Shown: one piece after another, positions 1-10,227 of the stretch
How positions within the stretch are numbered: the first letter of the stretch is position 1
Layout of the letters: each line of letters begins with the position of its first letter
Origin: Pantoea sp. alder81
GTDB lineage: Bacteria; Pseudomonadota; Gammaproteobacteria; Enterobacterales; Enterobacteriaceae
Length of the DNA: 64,000 nt
NCBI RefSeq assembly: GCF_020179835.1
Contig: NZ_JAIUDA010000006.1
Coordinates: 248,001 to 312,000 of the forward strand
Reading direction: 5' to 3'
Notes under the pieces: model-generated
What the model was told of the DNA's origin: nothing
Seen by the model: only the letters and a program-made list of their open reading frames with translations
Database searches by the model: none
Program-made: the position numbers and the translations under genes

Positions 1-40
1 CAAGGTAAGCGCCATATTTTACCGCTGCTAAGGAGCTGGC

Positions 41-2191
41 ATGCTATTCACTGTTCTGCGTTTCCTGTTTCGCCTGTTATGGCGGGTGGAACTGCGTGGC
101 GATCTCACCGCCCTGCACAAAGAAAAAGTGCTGATCACCCCTAACCATATGTCATTCCTTGATGGCATTTTGGTGGCGCTGTTTCTGCCGATCAAACCGG
201 TGTTCGCTGTTTATTCCTCGATTAGCGATCAATGGTATATGCGGCTCCTGAAGCCGATCATCGATTTCGTGCCGCTCGATCCCACTAAACCGATGTCGAT
301 CAAACATCTGGTGCGCATGATCAACCAGGGCCGCCCGGTGGTGATCTTCCCGGAAGGGCGTATCACCGTCACCGGATCCTTGATGAAGATTTACAGCGGG
401 GCGGGTTTTGTCGCGGCGAAATCGGGTGCGACCGTGGTCCCGATGCGCATCGAAGGGGCGGAATATACGCCGTTTGGTCGTCTGGCGGGCGTGTTCAAAC
501 GCCGCCTGTTCCCGCGCATCACCTTAAGTGTCTTACCGGCTACCGTTATTCCGATGCCGGAAGCCAAACGTGCGCGCGATCGCCGCATTCTGGCGGGTGA
601 GCACTTACATCATGTGATGATGGAAGCGCGTATGGCGGTGCGTCCGCGTGAAACCCTGTTTGAAGCCTTCCTTAATGCACGCCAGCGTTATGGCATCACC
701 AAACCTTGCATCGAAGACATCAACTTCAAGCCGGACAGCTACACCGGGCTGCTGAAAAAATCACTCGGCGTGGGCCGTATTCTTGAGCGCTACAGCCAGC
801 AGGGCGAATACGTTGGCCTGCTGCTGCCGAATGCCACCGTCACGGCGGCGGCGATCCTTGGTGCTTCACTGCGCGGTCGTATCCCGGCGATGCTTAACTA
901 CACCGCGGGTGTCAACGGCATGCGTGCGGCGCTTACCGCTTCGCAGGTCAAAACCGTTTTCACCTCACGCCAGTTCCTGGAAAAGGGCAATCTGTGGCAC
1001 TTGCCGCAGGGTTTAACCGAGGTGCAGTGGATCTATCTTGAAGACCTGAAAGATACCGTCACGCTCAAAGACAAACTGTGGATTGTGGCGCACATGCTGA
1101 TGCCGCGTCGCGCCCAGGTGATGCAGCAGCCGGAAGATGCCGCGATGGTGCTGTTCACTTCCGGTTCGGAAGGCAATCCGAAAGGCGTGGTGCACTCGCA
1201 TAAAAGCCTGTTGGCGAACGTCGAGCAGATTCGTACCGTGGCGGATTTCACTCCGCGCGATCGTTTTATGTCGGCGCTGCCGCTGTTCCACGCTTTCGGT
1301 CTGACGGTCGGCCTGTTTACGCCGCTGCTGACCGGGGCGCAGGTCTTCCTCTATCCGAGCCCGCTGCATTACCGCATTGTGCCGGAACTGGTGTATGACC
1401 GTAACTGCACCGTGCTGTTTGGCACCTCGACCTTCCTTGGTAACTACGCGCGCTTTGCCAGCCCGTATGATTTCGCACGTCTGCGTTACGTGGTCGCGGG
1501 CGCGGAGAAATTACAGGAAGGCACGCGTCAAATTTACGCCGAGAAGTACGGCATCCGTATTCTTGAAGGCTACGGCGTGACAGAGTGCGCGCCAGTGGTG
1601 GCGATCAACGTGCCGATGGCCGCGAAAACCCACACGGTGGGCCGTATTCTGCCTGGCATGGATTCACGTCTGATTTCGGTGCCAGGCATCGAGCAGGGCG
1701 GTCGTCTGCAACTGCGTGGTCCGAACGTAATGAACGGCTACCTGCGCGTTGAGAATCCCGGCGTGCTGGAGAAGCCGGTAGCCGATAACGGCGAGGGCGA
1801 AATGGAAGCCGGTTGGTACGACACCGGTGATATCGTCAGCTTCGATGAGGGGGGCTTCTGTCAGATTCAGGGCCGTGCCAAACGATTCGCCAAAATCGCC
1901 GGTGAGATGGTCTCGCTGGAGATTGTGGAGCAGATTGCGCTGAAAGCTTCGGGCGAGAAGCAGCATGCCGCGTCACTGCGCCCTGACGGTAATCGTGGTG
2001 AAGCTTTAGTGTTGTTCACTACTGACAGCGAACTGAGCCGTGACCGGTTGCAAAAAGCCGCGCGCGAAATCGGTGCACCAGAACTGGCGGTGCCGCGTGA
2101 CATCCGCATGATGAAACAACTGCCGCTGTTGGGTAGCGGTAAACCAGACTACGTCAGCCTGAAACAGCTGGCCGAAGAGGAGCAGGCATGA
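41..2191 (+). CDS. aas: Bifunctional acyl-ACP synthetase / 2-acyl-glycerophosphoethanolamine acyltransferase
   Basis: Inner-membrane enzyme that re-acylates 2-acyl-lysophosphatidylethanolamine, using acyl-ACP that it makes itself from fatty acid and ATP. The 716 residues match the usual length of about 719. The N-terminal PlsC-type acyltransferase domain carries the H-x4-D motif as NHMSFLDG (H36, D41) and an FPEGR substrate motif. The C-terminal half is an AMP-forming ligase with the phosphate loop [11 protein letters not shown] near residue 370 and a YDTGD motif later. The ATG at 41 is preceded by AAGGAG. Its stop overlaps the lplT start (ATGA), so the two genes are translationally coupled. 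Family assignment is by clear similarity to the E. coli protein as recalled. Confidence 0.97.
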   Translation: MLFTVLRFLFRLLWRVELRGDLTALHKEKVLITPNHMSFLDGILVALFLPIKPVFAVYSSISDQWYMRLLKPIIDFVPLDPTKPMSIKHLVRMINQGRPVVIFPEGRITVTGSLMKIYSGAGFVAAKSGATVVPMRIEGAEYTPFGRLAGVFKRRLFPRITLSVLPATVIPMPEAKRARDRRILAGEHLHHVMMEARMAVRPRETLFEAFLNARQRYGITKPCIEDINFKPDSYTGLLKKSLGVGRILERYSQQGEYVGLLLPNATVTAAAILGASLRGRIPAMLNYTAGVNGMRAALTASQVKTVFTSRQFLEKGNLWHLPQGLTEVQWIYLEDLKDTVTLKDKLWIVAHMLMPRRAQVMQQPEDAAMVLFTSGSEGNPKGVVHSHKSLLANVEQIRTVADFTPRDRFMSALPLFHAFGLTVGLFTPLLTGAQVFLYPSPLHYRIVPELVYDRNCTVLFGTSTFLGNYARFASPYDFARLRYVVAGAEKLQEGTRQIYAEKYGIRILEGYGVTECAPVVAINVPMAAKTHTVGRILPGMDSRLISVPGIEQGGRLQLRGPNVMNGYLRVENPGVLEKPVADNGEGEMEAGWYDTGDIVSFDEGGFCQIQGRAKRFAKIAGEMVSLEIVEQIALKASGEKQHAASLRPDGNRGEALVLFTTDSELSRDRLQKAAREIGAPELAVPRDIRMMKQLPLLGSGKPDYVSLKQLAEEEQA

Positions 2192-3378
2192 GTCAGACGG
2201 TTAATCCCGATGCACCGTTAATGTCACGCAATATGATGGCGGTGATTGTGGCGCAGTTTTTCTCCGCCTTTGGCGACAATGCGCTGCTGTTTGCTACCCT
2301 CGCGGTGCTGAAAAACCAGCTCTATCCCGACTGGAGCCAGCCGATTCTGCAGATGATGTTTGTGGCCACTTACATCTTACTGGCGCCGTTTGTCGGGCAG
2401 ATGGCCGACAGCTTTGCCAAAGGCCGGGTGATGATGTTTGCCAACAGCCTAAAACTGCTGGGCGCACTGGTTATCTGCTTTGGCTTCAATCCATTCCTCG
2501 GCTATACGCTGGTGGGTATTGGCGCGGCATCCTATTCACCGGCCAAGTACGGCATCCTTACTGAGATCACCAGCGGTGAACGACTGGTGAAGGCCAACGG
2601 TCTGATGGAATCCTCTACTATTGCTGCGATTTTATTGGGCTCGGTGGCGGGCGGCATTCTGGCAGACTGGAATCTGCTGGCTGCGCTGATTGTGTGTGCA
2701 CTGACTTACGCGCTGGCGGTGGTGGCGAATATCTTTATTCCTAAGCTGCTGGCGGCGCGACCGGGTCAAAGCTGGCAGTTTGGCGCCATGTTCCGCAGTT
2801 TCAAAGATTCCGCTTTGCTGTTGTGGCGTAACGGCGAGACGCGTTTTTCCCTGCTCGGCACCAGCATGTTCTGGGGCGCGGGCGTGACGCTGCGTTTCCT
2901 GCTGGTGCTGTGGGTGCCCGTGGCGCTCGGCATCACTGACAATAAAACGCCGACCACGCTGAATGCCATGGTGGCGATCGGCATTGTGATAGGTGCGGCG
3001 GCGGCGGCAAAACTGGTGACGCTGCAAACCGTGCGCCGTTGCATGCCAGCGGGTATTTTGATTGGCGTGATGGTGGTGGTGTTCTCCCTACAAACCAGCT
3101 TGCTGAATGCCTATCTGGTGCTGATGGTGTTGGGTGCACTCGGCGGCTTCTTCGTGGTGCCGCTCAATGCGCTGCTGCAGGAGCGTGGCAAGGATTCGGT
3201 GGGCGCGGGTAATGCGATTGCCGTGCAGAACTTCGGTGAAAACATCGCGATGTTGGTGATGTTGGGGCTGTACACCCTTGCCGTTAGATTGGGTGCGCCT
3301 GCAGTGGCAACGGGTATCGGGTTCGGTGGGATTTTCGCCGTGGCGATTGCGGTGCTGTGGTGGAAATCGCGTCGTTAA
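2188..3378 (+). CDS. lplT: Lysophospholipid transporter LplT
   Basis: Major-facilitator-family protein of 396 residues with about twelve hydrophobic segments. LplT flips lysophospholipids from the outer to the inner leaflet of the inner membrane, where Aas re-acylates them. Length and sequence agree with E. coli LplT (397). The start codon overlaps the aas stop by four bases, the usual arrangement of this two-gene operon. REP hairpins follow directly and may protect or end the transcript. Confidence 0.96.
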   Translation: MSQTVNPDAPLMSRNMMAVIVAQFFSAFGDNALLFATLAVLKNQLYPDWSQPILQMMFVATYILLAPFVGQMADSFAKGRVMMFANSLKLLGALVICFGFNPFLGYTLVGIGAASYSPAKYGILTEITSGERLVKANGLMESSTIAAILLGSVAGGILADWNLLAALIVCALTYALAVVANIFIPKLLAARPGQSWQFGAMFRSFKDSALLLWRNGETRFSLLGTSMFWGAGVTLRFLLVLWVPVALGITDNKTPTTLNAMVAIGIVIGAAAAAKLVTLQTVRRCMPAGILIGVMVVVFSLQTSLLNAYLVLMVLGALGGFFVVPLNALLQERGKDSVGAGNAIAVQNFGENIAMLVMLGLYTLAVRLGAPAVATGIGFGGIFAVAIAVLWWKSRR

Positions 3379-3398
3379 GTTTGTGCGTTGATAAACCA

Positions 3399-3499
3399 GG
3401 TCGCCATAAATGGCGACCCTACATCGGTAAAGTGCGCATTCATGTGCACCTGGACAAAAACCGCGTCATACATCTGTAGGGTGCGCATTTATGCGCACC
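3399..3499. repeat. REP cluster downstream of lplT
   Basis: Three short palindromes sit between the convergent genes lplT and tas. The first (3399-3422) is minus-oriented: arms GGTCGCCAT/ATGGCGACC with a GTAG head on the other strand. The second (about 3432-3449) is a degenerate GTGCGCAT/ATGTGCAC copy without the head. The third (3476-3499) is plus-oriented with a GTAG head and arms GGTGCGCAT/ATGCGCACC. The same elements recur at 30475, 57735, 57808, 62740 and 62783. Confidence 0.8.
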
Positions 3500-3522
3500 T
3501 GGATAAAAACCGCATGGGTCAA

Positions 3523-4563
3523 TTACGGTGCTGGATACGTGTACTGACGGTGAATCGCTTCCAGTTCTTCTAGCACATCGGCATTCAGCGTCAGGTTGAA
3601 ACTCTCCACGTTTGTCTTCAGCTGTTCCATCGTCGTTGCGCCCAGCAGGGTACTGGCAACAAACGGCTGCTGACGCACGTAAGCCAGTGCCATCTGCGAC
3701 GGATCCAGATTGTGCTTCTTCGCCAAATCCACGTAAGCGGCAATCGCCTGATTCGACTGCTCACCGCTGTAGCGGGTGAAGCGGCTGAACAGCGTGTTAC
3801 GCGCACCAGCGGGTTTCGCGCCATTCAGATATTTGCCGCTCAGCGTACCAAACGCCAGGCTGGAGTAAGCCAGCAGTTCAACGCCTTCGTGCTGGCTAAT
3901 CTCGGCTAAGCCGACTTCAAAGCTGCGGTTCAGCAGGCTGTACGGGTTCTGAATGGTCACAATACGCGGCAGCTCGTGCTTTTCAGCCAGCTGCAGATAG
4001 CGCATCACGCCCCAGGCGGTTTCATTCGAGACGCCGATGTAGCGAATCTTACCTGCACGCACCTGCTCATTCAGCGCTTCCAGCGTCTCCAGCAGCGTCA
4101 CGTTGGCGGTGGTTTCGCTGTACTGGTAGCCGAGTTTGCCAAAGTAGTTGGTCTGACGCTGCGGCCAGTGCAGCTGATAGAGATCGAGATAATCGGTATT
4201 CAGACGCTTCAGGCTGGCATCCAGCGCTTCACGAATGTTTTTGCGATCCAGCGCCTGGTGAGGACGAATCGACGCGTCTGCGCCGCGCACCGGGCCGGCA
4301 ATTTTGCTGGCCAGAATGATCTTGTCACGGCTGCCGCGCTTTTTGAGCCAGCTGCCAATGTACTGTTCGGTTAATCCCTGGGTTTCCGGGCGCGGTGGCA
4401 CCGGATACATTTCAGCGGTATCAATCAGGTTGATGCCACTGCTAATCGCGTAATCGAGTTGCGCGTGGGCGTCGGCTTCGCTGTTTTGCTCACCAAACGT
4501 CATAGTTCCTAACCCCAGTTGGCTGACTTCCAGCGTACTGTGGGGGATGCGGTGATAATGCAT
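3523..4563 (-). CDS. tas: NADP(H)-dependent aldo-keto reductase Tas
   Basis: Aldo-keto reductase of 346 residues, the same length as E. coli Tas. The AKR catalytic tetrad is visible: Asp and Tyr in NLIDTAEMYPVP near residue 50, Lys in ILASKI near 85, and His in LYQLHWP near 125. In E. coli, tas in multicopy suppresses tyrosine auxotrophy in starving cells; the natural substrate is not clear. It is transcribed towards the REP cluster and is separate from ygdR. Confidence 0.94.
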   Translation of the reverse strand: MHYHRIPHSTLEVSQLGLGTMTFGEQNSEADAHAQLDYAISSGINLIDTAEMYPVPPRPETQGLTEQYIGSWLKKRGSRDKIILASKIAGPVRGADASIRPHQALDRKNIREALDASLKRLNTDYLDLYQLHWPQRQTNYFGKLGYQYSETTANVTLLETLEALNEQVRAGKIRYIGVSNETAWGVMRYLQLAEKHELPRIVTIQNPYSLLNRSFEVGLAEISQHEGVELLAYSSLAFGTLSGKYLNGAKPAGARNTLFSRFTRYSGEQSNQAIAAYVDLAKKHNLDPSQMALAYVRQQPFVASTLLGATTMEQLKTNVESFNLTLNADVLEELEAIHRQYTYPAP

Positions 4564-4706
4564 TGCCGGCTTCCTTTTTTCATTATGAAAGGGAATGTTG
4601 TGTCCTCTGGGACTATAGCCTGTGAAGCGGCGCGGAAGGAAGGGGGGAAAGTTCGGGAAATCGCCTGCACCGGGGAAAAAATCGTGCAGGCAATCGAATT
4701 TGGCAC

Positions 4707-4925
4707 TTAACGCTCAATGATGGTGGAGACCTCGTCACCATTGATCTGCATCACATGACCTTTGCCATCGGTGTACTGCACCAAACCGGTTTCTTTATCG
4801 ATGGACGGTTTGCCATCCGTCTGAATCATGCGGCCATCTTTGGTCGCCATTACATAATTACTGCTGCAACCGCTCAACGTCAGCGCGACCAGCATAATAC
4901 CTACGACACTCACTAACCCTTTCAT
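4707..4925 (-). CDS. ygdR: Small YgdI/YgdR-family lipoprotein YgdR
   Basis: Lipoprotein precursor of 72 residues. A short hydrophobic signal ends in the lipobox LTLSGC with Cys20 as the lipidation site; the mature part contains the family signature [14 protein letters not shown]. The ATG at 4925 is preferred because it has GAGGGAG a few bases upstream and gives exactly the length of E. coli YgdR; the in-frame TTG at 4940 would place this ribosome-binding site inside the gene. A paralogue, ygdI, lies at 33177. Function unknown. Confidence 0.9.
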   Translation of the reverse strand: MKGLVSVVGIMLVALTLSGCSSNYVMATKDGRMIQTDGKPSIDKETGLVQYTDGKGHVMQINGDEVSTIIER

Positions 4926-5004
4926 TCTTATCTCCCTCAACCTACTTCAACTGCAAAAGTGTAGTAATAAATGCTTTTGCTGGCTGACGTAATCGCATCA
5001 TTCC

Positions 5005-5035
5005 TAAAATTAAAGGGCGAGATGCGCTCGCCCTT
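5005..5035 (-). terminator. Probable rho-independent terminator of ygdQ
   Basis: A perfect 9-bp stem, AAGGGCGAG / CTCGCCCTT with a 5-nt loop (5013-5035), lies just past the ygdQ stop. Read on the minus strand it is followed by TTTAATTTT. Confidence 0.75.
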
Positions 5036-5042
5036 GACATCG

Positions 5043-5753
5043 TTAAGCCGCGCTTTTCTTGCCGCGCATGAGGTTCAGGCACTCCACCGCCATCGAGAAG
5101 AACATGGCAAAATAAATGTAACCTTTTGGTACATGGATGCCGAAACTCTCCAGAATCAGGGTAAAGCCGACCAGAATCAGGAACGCCAATGCCAGCATTT
5201 TCACCGAAGGATGACGCTCAACAAACTCACCAATGGCGCGTGCAGCAAACATCATCATCAGCACCGCAATGACCACGGCTGCCATCATGATGAACAGATG
5301 ATCGGACAAGCCGACGGCGGTGATCACCGAATCGAGGCTGAAAATAATGTCCAGCAACATGATCTGCACGATCGCGCCAAAGAAGGAGTGGACGTTGGTT
5401 TTGTGCTCACCTTCGGCGCCTTCAATGGTTTCATGAATCTCCATGCTGGATTTCCACAACAAGAACAGACCACCAAACAGCAGAATCAGATCGCGCGCAG
5501 AGAAGCTGTGATCCATTAGGGTAAACAGCGGATTTGTGAGGCGTACAACCCAGGCGATAGACGCCAGCAGGCCCAGTCGCATCAGCATAGCGCCCATTAA
5601 ACCGAGGCGGCGTGCTTTGTTTTGTTGGTGTTTCGGCAACTTAGCGACAACCAGCGACAGGAAGATGATGTTGTCGATACCCAAAACCACTTCCAGAATG
5701 GTCAATGTTCCCAGTGCCAGCCAGGCATTGGGATCAGCAATCCAGTCAAACAT
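5043..5753 (-). CDS. ygdQ: TerC-family membrane protein YgdQ
   Basis: Polytopic inner-membrane protein of 236 residues (E. coli YgdQ 237) with about seven hydrophobic segments. The TerC-family acidic motifs within membrane helices are present: LEVVLGIDNIIFLSL near the N terminus and LDIIFSLDSVITAVG in the middle. TerC relatives are linked to metal-ion export, including manganese; the role of YgdQ itself is not established. It lies between mutH and ygdR as in E. coli. Confidence 0.9.
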   Translation of the reverse strand: MFDWIADPNAWLALGTLTILEVVLGIDNIIFLSLVVAKLPKHQQNKARRLGLMGAMLMRLGLLASIAWVVRLTNPLFTLMDHSFSARDLILLFGGLFLLWKSSMEIHETIEGAEGEHKTNVHSFFGAIVQIMLLDIIFSLDSVITAVGLSDHLFIMMAAVVIAVLMMMFAARAIGEFVERHPSVKMLALAFLILVGFTLILESFGIHVPKGYIYFAMFFSMAVECLNLMRGKKSAA

Positions 5754-5819
5754 GAATCATTCAATCCTAAACGAAAATTAAACGACGATTATACACGTGA
5801 TGCGTCAAGTTTCAGGTAC

Positions 5820-5894
5820 GTTGGCCACGTTCATTTACCTCAGCCACTGACTTGGGCCAGCGGCTGGAGGATGAGCGTGCTTGCCGCCTTGCTG
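5820..5894. repeat. Diverged single copy of the 96-bp palindromic repeat family
   Basis: Located between mutH and ygdQ. It begins GTTGGC and ends GCTTGCCGCCTTGCTG. The same two blocks, almost the same distance apart (59 versus 58 bp), bound the third repeat unit at 36415-36488. The interior differs in sequence but also folds (CCTCAGCC against GGCTGGAGG), as the other copies do with CCCCGG/CCGGGG. Confidence 0.6.
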
Positions 5895-5951
5895 CACCAA
5901 ACGTCGGCCCGAATAAGGGAGCCGGGCTAAGCGTGTCACGAGTCCAGTCAT

Positions 5952-6638
5952 TTACAGTAAGAAATGGCGTGCCAGCAGCGGTCCGGTGAAGCTTTTCTTG
6001 AGATAGAAACCGCGCGGTAAGGTCATTATAGGCGCTCCATGCTCACCGATGGCTTCGGTCAGGGCTTTACTGTTGGCGGCTTTCGGGCGGATCTGCAGCC
6101 AGGCGCCGTGACGGGCAGTGATGCGTTCTACCTGACCCAGCACGATCATATCCATCAACTCTTCCCAATCTTCACGCAGTTGCCGATCTTCTTCCTCGCT
6201 GGGCTGCCATAACAGCGGTGATCCCACACGACGATCCGCGAGCGGCAGGGCACGATCGCCTTCAATCGGGATCCACAACACGCGGGCCAGCTTATGGCGC
6301 ACATGGCTGGATTCCCAGGTCACGCCGCTGTTACCGGTTAAGGGTGCGACACAAACGAAGGTGGTTTCCAGCGGTTTGCCCTGGGCATCAACGGGAATGG
6401 TTTTGAGTTCGATACCGAGATGGGCGAAATCCTGCTCCGCCTTGCTGCCTGCGCTGGCGCCAAGGTGCAGCTCAATCAGCATGCCAACCCAGCCTTTATC
6501 CCGTCGTAAATCGGCAGGCACCGGCAAGCCCAGCTGCGCTGCCAGTGCCGCAAAAGTCTGGCCTGCCAGTTGTTGTGCACGCTGCAGCAATTCCGCTTCA
6601 TCATGTGGCGGTGTCGGCAATAAAACGGGGGAATTCAT
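5952..6638 (-). CDS. mutH: DNA mismatch repair endonuclease MutH
   Basis: Sequence-specific endonuclease that nicks the unmethylated strand at hemimethylated GATC during MutSL-directed mismatch repair. The catalytic D...E-x-K pattern is present in [15 protein letters not shown], as are the family blocks [14 protein letters not shown] and RRVGSPLLW. Starting at ATG 6638 gives 228 residues, close to E. coli's 229. An ATG at 6650 would add four residues, and the reading frame is open further upstream to 6764. Neither ATG has a strong Shine-Dalgarno, so the start is uncertain by a few codons. Confidence 0.93.
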   Translation of the reverse strand: MNSPVLLPTPPHDEAELLQRAQQLAGQTFAALAAQLGLPVPADLRRDKGWVGMLIELHLGASAGSKAEQDFAHLGIELKTIPVDAQGKPLETTFVCVAPLTGNSGVTWESSHVRHKLARVLWIPIEGDRALPLADRRVGSPLLWQPSEEEDRQLREDWEELMDMIVLGQVERITARHGAWLQIRPKAANSKALTEAIGEHGAPIMTLPRGFYLKKSFTGPLLARHFLL

Positions 6639-7322
6639 GGTAAAGCTCATATTGGTTAAAGGTTGTACAGCACGGGCGCATGCGAGTTTTCCACATGCAA
6701 ACGGCGTGAATAACAATGATAATAGCATGATTAAACGTGCTTTTTTATGCGCATTGTCTGGCACCTGTGGATGCTATGGCAAGGTTATCCCAGTTTGTTA
6801 TCGACAATGAACAGGATCTCAAGCCTACTTATCCACAGAAAGGTGGGATAACCCCCCTTGCAGAGCACCCCTGTTTCCATTTACAGCCTTGACTTTAGTG
6901 ATTTGAACGCTTTTTTTCCTTTCTTTGACCAGGTTTAGGGCATTCTCTGTGGATAAAAGCGACGGTGGTGGATCTTTGAGCAGATAATCAAACTTCAGGA
7001 TATTGATAAAATGATCCGCACTGAAATAGTACTGTCATTTTTCGCTATCATCATGAAAGATAGTGTTTTTATTGCCATTTATTGTTAGGTGTATGAGAAT
7101 TTTCTGAAGGGGTTATTCAACTCATTCCCGTGTTCTTCACAAAGCTATCCACAGAAAAGGTGAATAAGATCGTCCTGAAAACCGCTCTGCTGTTTATAAC
7201 TTGGGTATTCTCTGTGAGTTATCCTGTTTTTATTCTGCTATCACCCCCTATATCCAGTGGTTTACCGCCTGTAAGGAGTGTGAAACAATCAGGCTATTCA
7301 AATTTAGCTTTGAGGTAGTCCA
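6639..7322. promoter_or_regulatory. 684-bp divergent mutH/rppH intergenic region with a DnaA-box cluster
   Basis: No convincing gene is seen. It contains three exact matches to the DnaA-box consensus TTWTNCACA: TTTTCCACA at 6687-6695, TTATCCACA at 6829-6837, and TTATCCACA on the minus strand at 6948-6956. One-mismatch versions occur at 6798-6806 (TTATCGACA) and 7145-7153 (CTATCCACA). A random sequence of this length would be expected to hold about 0.04 exact matches. Promoters for mutH and rppH must also lie here, but I cannot place them securely. Confidence 0.7.
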
Positions 7323-7853
7323 GTGATCGATGATGATGGCTACCGCCCGAATGTTGGTATCGTAATCTGTAACAGGCAAGGACAAGTGTTATGGGCCAGG
7401 CGCTTTGGACAGCACTCCTGGCAATTTCCTCAGGGAGGCATCAATCCGGGTGAAACCGCTGAACAGGCGATGTATCGCGAACTGTTCGAAGAAGTGGGTT
7501 TACACCGCAAAGATGTTCGAATACTTGCTTCAACCCGTAACTGGTTACGTTACAAATTGCCAAAACGTTTGGTGCGTTGGGACACAAAGCCGGTGTGTAT
7601 CGGCCAGAAACAAAAGTGGTTTCTTCTGCAGTTGATGTGTAGTGACGCGGAGATCAATGTGCAACACAGCAGCACGCCAGAATTTGATGGTTGGCGCTGG
7701 GTCAGCTTTTGGTATCCGGTACGTCAGGTCGTCTCTTTTAAGCGCGATGTCTATCGCCGCGTGATGAAAGAATTCGCTGGCGTGGTGATGTCTATGCAGG
7801 AGAGTGCGGGGCAGCGTAATAACAATGCCGCTCATCGACGTAAAAGAGGATAG
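7323..7853 (+). CDS. rppH: RNA pyrophosphohydrolase RppH
   Basis: Nudix hydrolase that converts the 5' triphosphate of mRNA to a monophosphate and so starts RNase E-dependent decay. It has 176 residues, as in E. coli. The Nudix box runs from G38 to about residue 60 (GGINPGE ... RELFEEVGL). The start is GTG at 7323 with GAGGT upstream, matching the GTG start known in E. coli. It is followed after 12 bp by ptsP, so the two are probably co-transcribed. Confidence 0.96.
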   Translation: MIDDDGYRPNVGIVICNRQGQVLWARRFGQHSWQFPQGGINPGETAEQAMYRELFEEVGLHRKDVRILASTRNWLRYKLPKRLVRWDTKPVCIGQKQKWFLLQLMCSDAEINVQHSSTPEFDGWRWVSFWYPVRQVVSFKRDVYRRVMKEFAGVVMSMQESAGQRNNNAAHRRKRG

Positions 7854-7865
7854 GCCACGCCCTTT

Positions 7866-10112
7866 ATGCTCACTCAGTTGCGCGAAATAGTAGAGAAAGT
7901 GGCGAGTGCTCCGCGTCTGAATGAAGCACTCGACATTCTGGTAAACGAAATTTGCCTTGCGATGGATACCGAGGTCTGCTCGGTTTATCTCGCAGATCAC
8001 GATCGTCGTTGCTACTACCTGATGGCGACGCGCGGGCTGAAAAAGCCGCGCGGTCGTACTGTCACGCTGGCATTTGATGAAGGTATTGTCGGGCTCGTCG
8101 GACGTTTAGCCGAGCCGATCAACCTTGCCGACGCGCAAAGCCATCCCAGCTTCAAATACATTCCCTCAGTAAAAGAAGAGCGCTATCGCTCCTTCCTCGG
8201 CGTGCCGATCATCAGCCGTCGCCAACTGCTTGGCGTGCTGGTGGTACAACAGCGCGAACATCGTCAATTCGACGAAAGCGAAGAATCTTTCCTGGTGACG
8301 CTTGCTACGCAGATGGCGGGCTTGCTGTCACAGTCGCAGCTCGGTCAACTGTTTGGCCAGTTCCGTCAGACGCGGGTGAAAGCCATTGCGGCGGCGCCTG
8401 GCGTGGCGGTCGCGCCCGGTTGGGTCGATGAAACGCAGCCCTTGCTGGATCAGGTCTCTGCGGCCTCGACGCTGGATGTGCAGCGTGAACGCGAGCGTCT
8501 GGTGCTGGCGATGGGCGAGGCGGGCAATGAATTTCGCCGCTTCAGCAAACGCTTTACCGCCAGCGTGCAAAAAGAGAGTGCGGCGATCTTCGATCTTTAC
8601 TCGCACCTGTTAACCGATGCCCGCCTGAAAAAAGATCTGTTTGCCGAGATCGATCGCGGATCGGTTGCTGAGTGGGCGGTGAAAACGGTGATCGAGAAGT
8701 TCGCCGAACAGTTTGCCAGTCTGCAGGATCAATATTTACGCGAGCGCGCGGGTGATTTGCGCGTGCTCGGACAACGTCTGCTGTTTCACCTCGACGATAC
8801 GCTGGTCGGCACCAATGCCTGGCCCGAGCGCTTCGTGCTGGTGGCTGATGAACTCACCGCCACCACGCTGGCAGAGCTGCCACCGGAGCGTTTAGCCGGT
8901 GTGGTGGTACGCGACGGTGCGGCCAATTCCCATGCTGCCATTCTGACCCGCGCGATGGGCATTCCTACCGTCATGGGTGCGGATATCATTCCTGCGCAGC
9001 TCAACAAACGCCTGCTGATTGTCGATGGCTATCGCGGTGAAGTGCTGATCGATCCTGAACCGGTGCTGGTGCAGGAGTATCAACGCTTAATCACCGAAGA
9101 GAACGCGCTGAGCAAAATGGCGGAAGGCGTGGTCGAGCAACCCGGTGAGCTGAAAAGCGGCGAACGGGTGCAGGTGATGCTGAATGCGGGCCTGAGCCCT
9201 GAGCATGAACAGAAGCTGGATAACTGGGTGGATGGCATTGGCCTGTATCGCACCGAAATCCCGTTTATGCTACACAACGGCTTCCCGTCGGAAGAGGAGC
9301 AGGTGGCGCAATATCAGGGCATGCTGCAACTGTTCTATAACAAGCCGGTGACGCTCCGTACGCTGGATGTCGGGGCCGATAAACAGCTGCCTTATATGCC
9401 GATCAGTGAAGAGAATCCTTGCCTCGGCTGGCGCGGCATCCGTTTGACGCTCGACCAGCCAGAAATCTTCCTGGTGCAGGTGCGCGCCATGCTGCGCGCC
9501 AACGTAGCCTCCGGCAATCTCAGTATTCTGCTGCCAATGATCAGCCACATTGATGAGATCGACGATGCACGTCGCCTGATCGATCGCGCCGGTCGTGAAG
9601 TGGAGGAGATGCTGGGCTATGTGATCCCGAAACCGCGGATTGGTGTCATGATCGAAGTGCCTTCCATGCTGTTTATGATTCCGCATCTGGCGGAACGTGT
9701 GGACTTTATTTCGGTGGGCACCAACGATCTGACGCAGTATCTGCTGGCGGTAGACCGCAACAACACGCGAGTCGCGAATCTGTACGATCCGCTGCATCCG
9801 GCGATGCTGCGTGCGCTGCAAAGCATTGCTCATGAAGCCCGCCTGGCCAAACTGGAACTCTGCCTGTGTGGTGAAATGGCGGGCGATCCAATGTGCGTGG
9901 CGCTGCTGGTGGGCATGGGTTATCACCACCTCAGCATGAACGGCAAAAACATTCCGCGCGTGAAGTATCTGTTGCGTCACCTCGATCACGAGGAAACGCA
10001 GAAGCTCAGTGAACATGGCGCAGCGGCACATACCGCGTCTGAAGTGCGCCATCTGGTGTCCGCGTTTATGGAGCGACGTGGCCTGGGCGGTTTGATTCGC
10101 GGCGGCCGTTAA
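7866..10112 (+). CDS. ptsP: Phosphoenolpyruvate-protein phosphotransferase PtsP (EI-Ntr)
   Basis: First enzyme of the nitrogen-related phosphotransferase chain; it passes phosphate from PEP to NPr (PtsO) and then EIIA-Ntr (PtsN). The 748 residues match E. coli. An N-terminal GAF domain (about 1-150) senses nitrogen status (glutamine and 2-oxoglutarate in E. coli). The phosphorylated histidine is H356 in GAANSHAAILTRA. The PEP-binding barrel follows, with GLYRTEIPFM and SVGTNDLTQYLLAVDR, and a cysteine in the LCGEMAGDP motif. Confidence 0.96.
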   Translation: MLTQLREIVEKVASAPRLNEALDILVNEICLAMDTEVCSVYLADHDRRCYYLMATRGLKKPRGRTVTLAFDEGIVGLVGRLAEPINLADAQSHPSFKYIPSVKEERYRSFLGVPIISRRQLLGVLVVQQREHRQFDESEESFLVTLATQMAGLLSQSQLGQLFGQFRQTRVKAIAAAPGVAVAPGWVDETQPLLDQVSAASTLDVQRERERLVLAMGEAGNEFRRFSKRFTASVQKESAAIFDLYSHLLTDARLKKDLFAEIDRGSVAEWAVKTVIEKFAEQFASLQDQYLRERAGDLRVLGQRLLFHLDDTLVGTNAWPERFVLVADELTATTLAELPPERLAGVVVRDGAANSHAAILTRAMGIPTVMGADIIPAQLNKRLLIVDGYRGEVLIDPEPVLVQEYQRLITEENALSKMAEGVVEQPGELKSGERVQVMLNAGLSPEHEQKLDNWVDGIGLYRTEIPFMLHNGFPSEEEQVAQYQGMLQLFYNKPVTLRTLDVGADKQLPYMPISEENPCLGWRGIRLTLDQPEIFLVQVRAMLRANVASGNLSILLPMISHIDEIDDARRLIDRAGREVEEMLGYVIPKPRIGVMIEVPSMLFMIPHLAERVDFISVGTNDLTQYLLAVDRNNTRVANLYDPLHPAMLRALQSIAHEARLAKLELCLCGEMAGDPMCVALLVGMGYHHLSMNGKNIPRVKYLLRHLDHEETQKLSEHGAAAHTASEVRHLVSAFMERRGLGGLIRGGR

Positions 10113-10227
10113 CGGCGTTTACATTTCCACGGCAATTGTGAAAAGCGGCTGTGCTATCATGCGCAGCCTTTTATGGCATGACCCCTTAGCCAGACCCGTT
10201 TCAGGGCAGAAAAAACGATGGTGAAAG

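Noticed and set aside
4971..5519. 182-codon plus-strand frame opposite ygdQ
   Set aside because: Antisense to a conserved membrane protein and rich in His and Gln.
7130..7318. 62-codon frame upstream of rppH
   Set aside because: No convincing ribosome-binding site or family; it is in an AT-rich regulatory gap with DnaA boxes.
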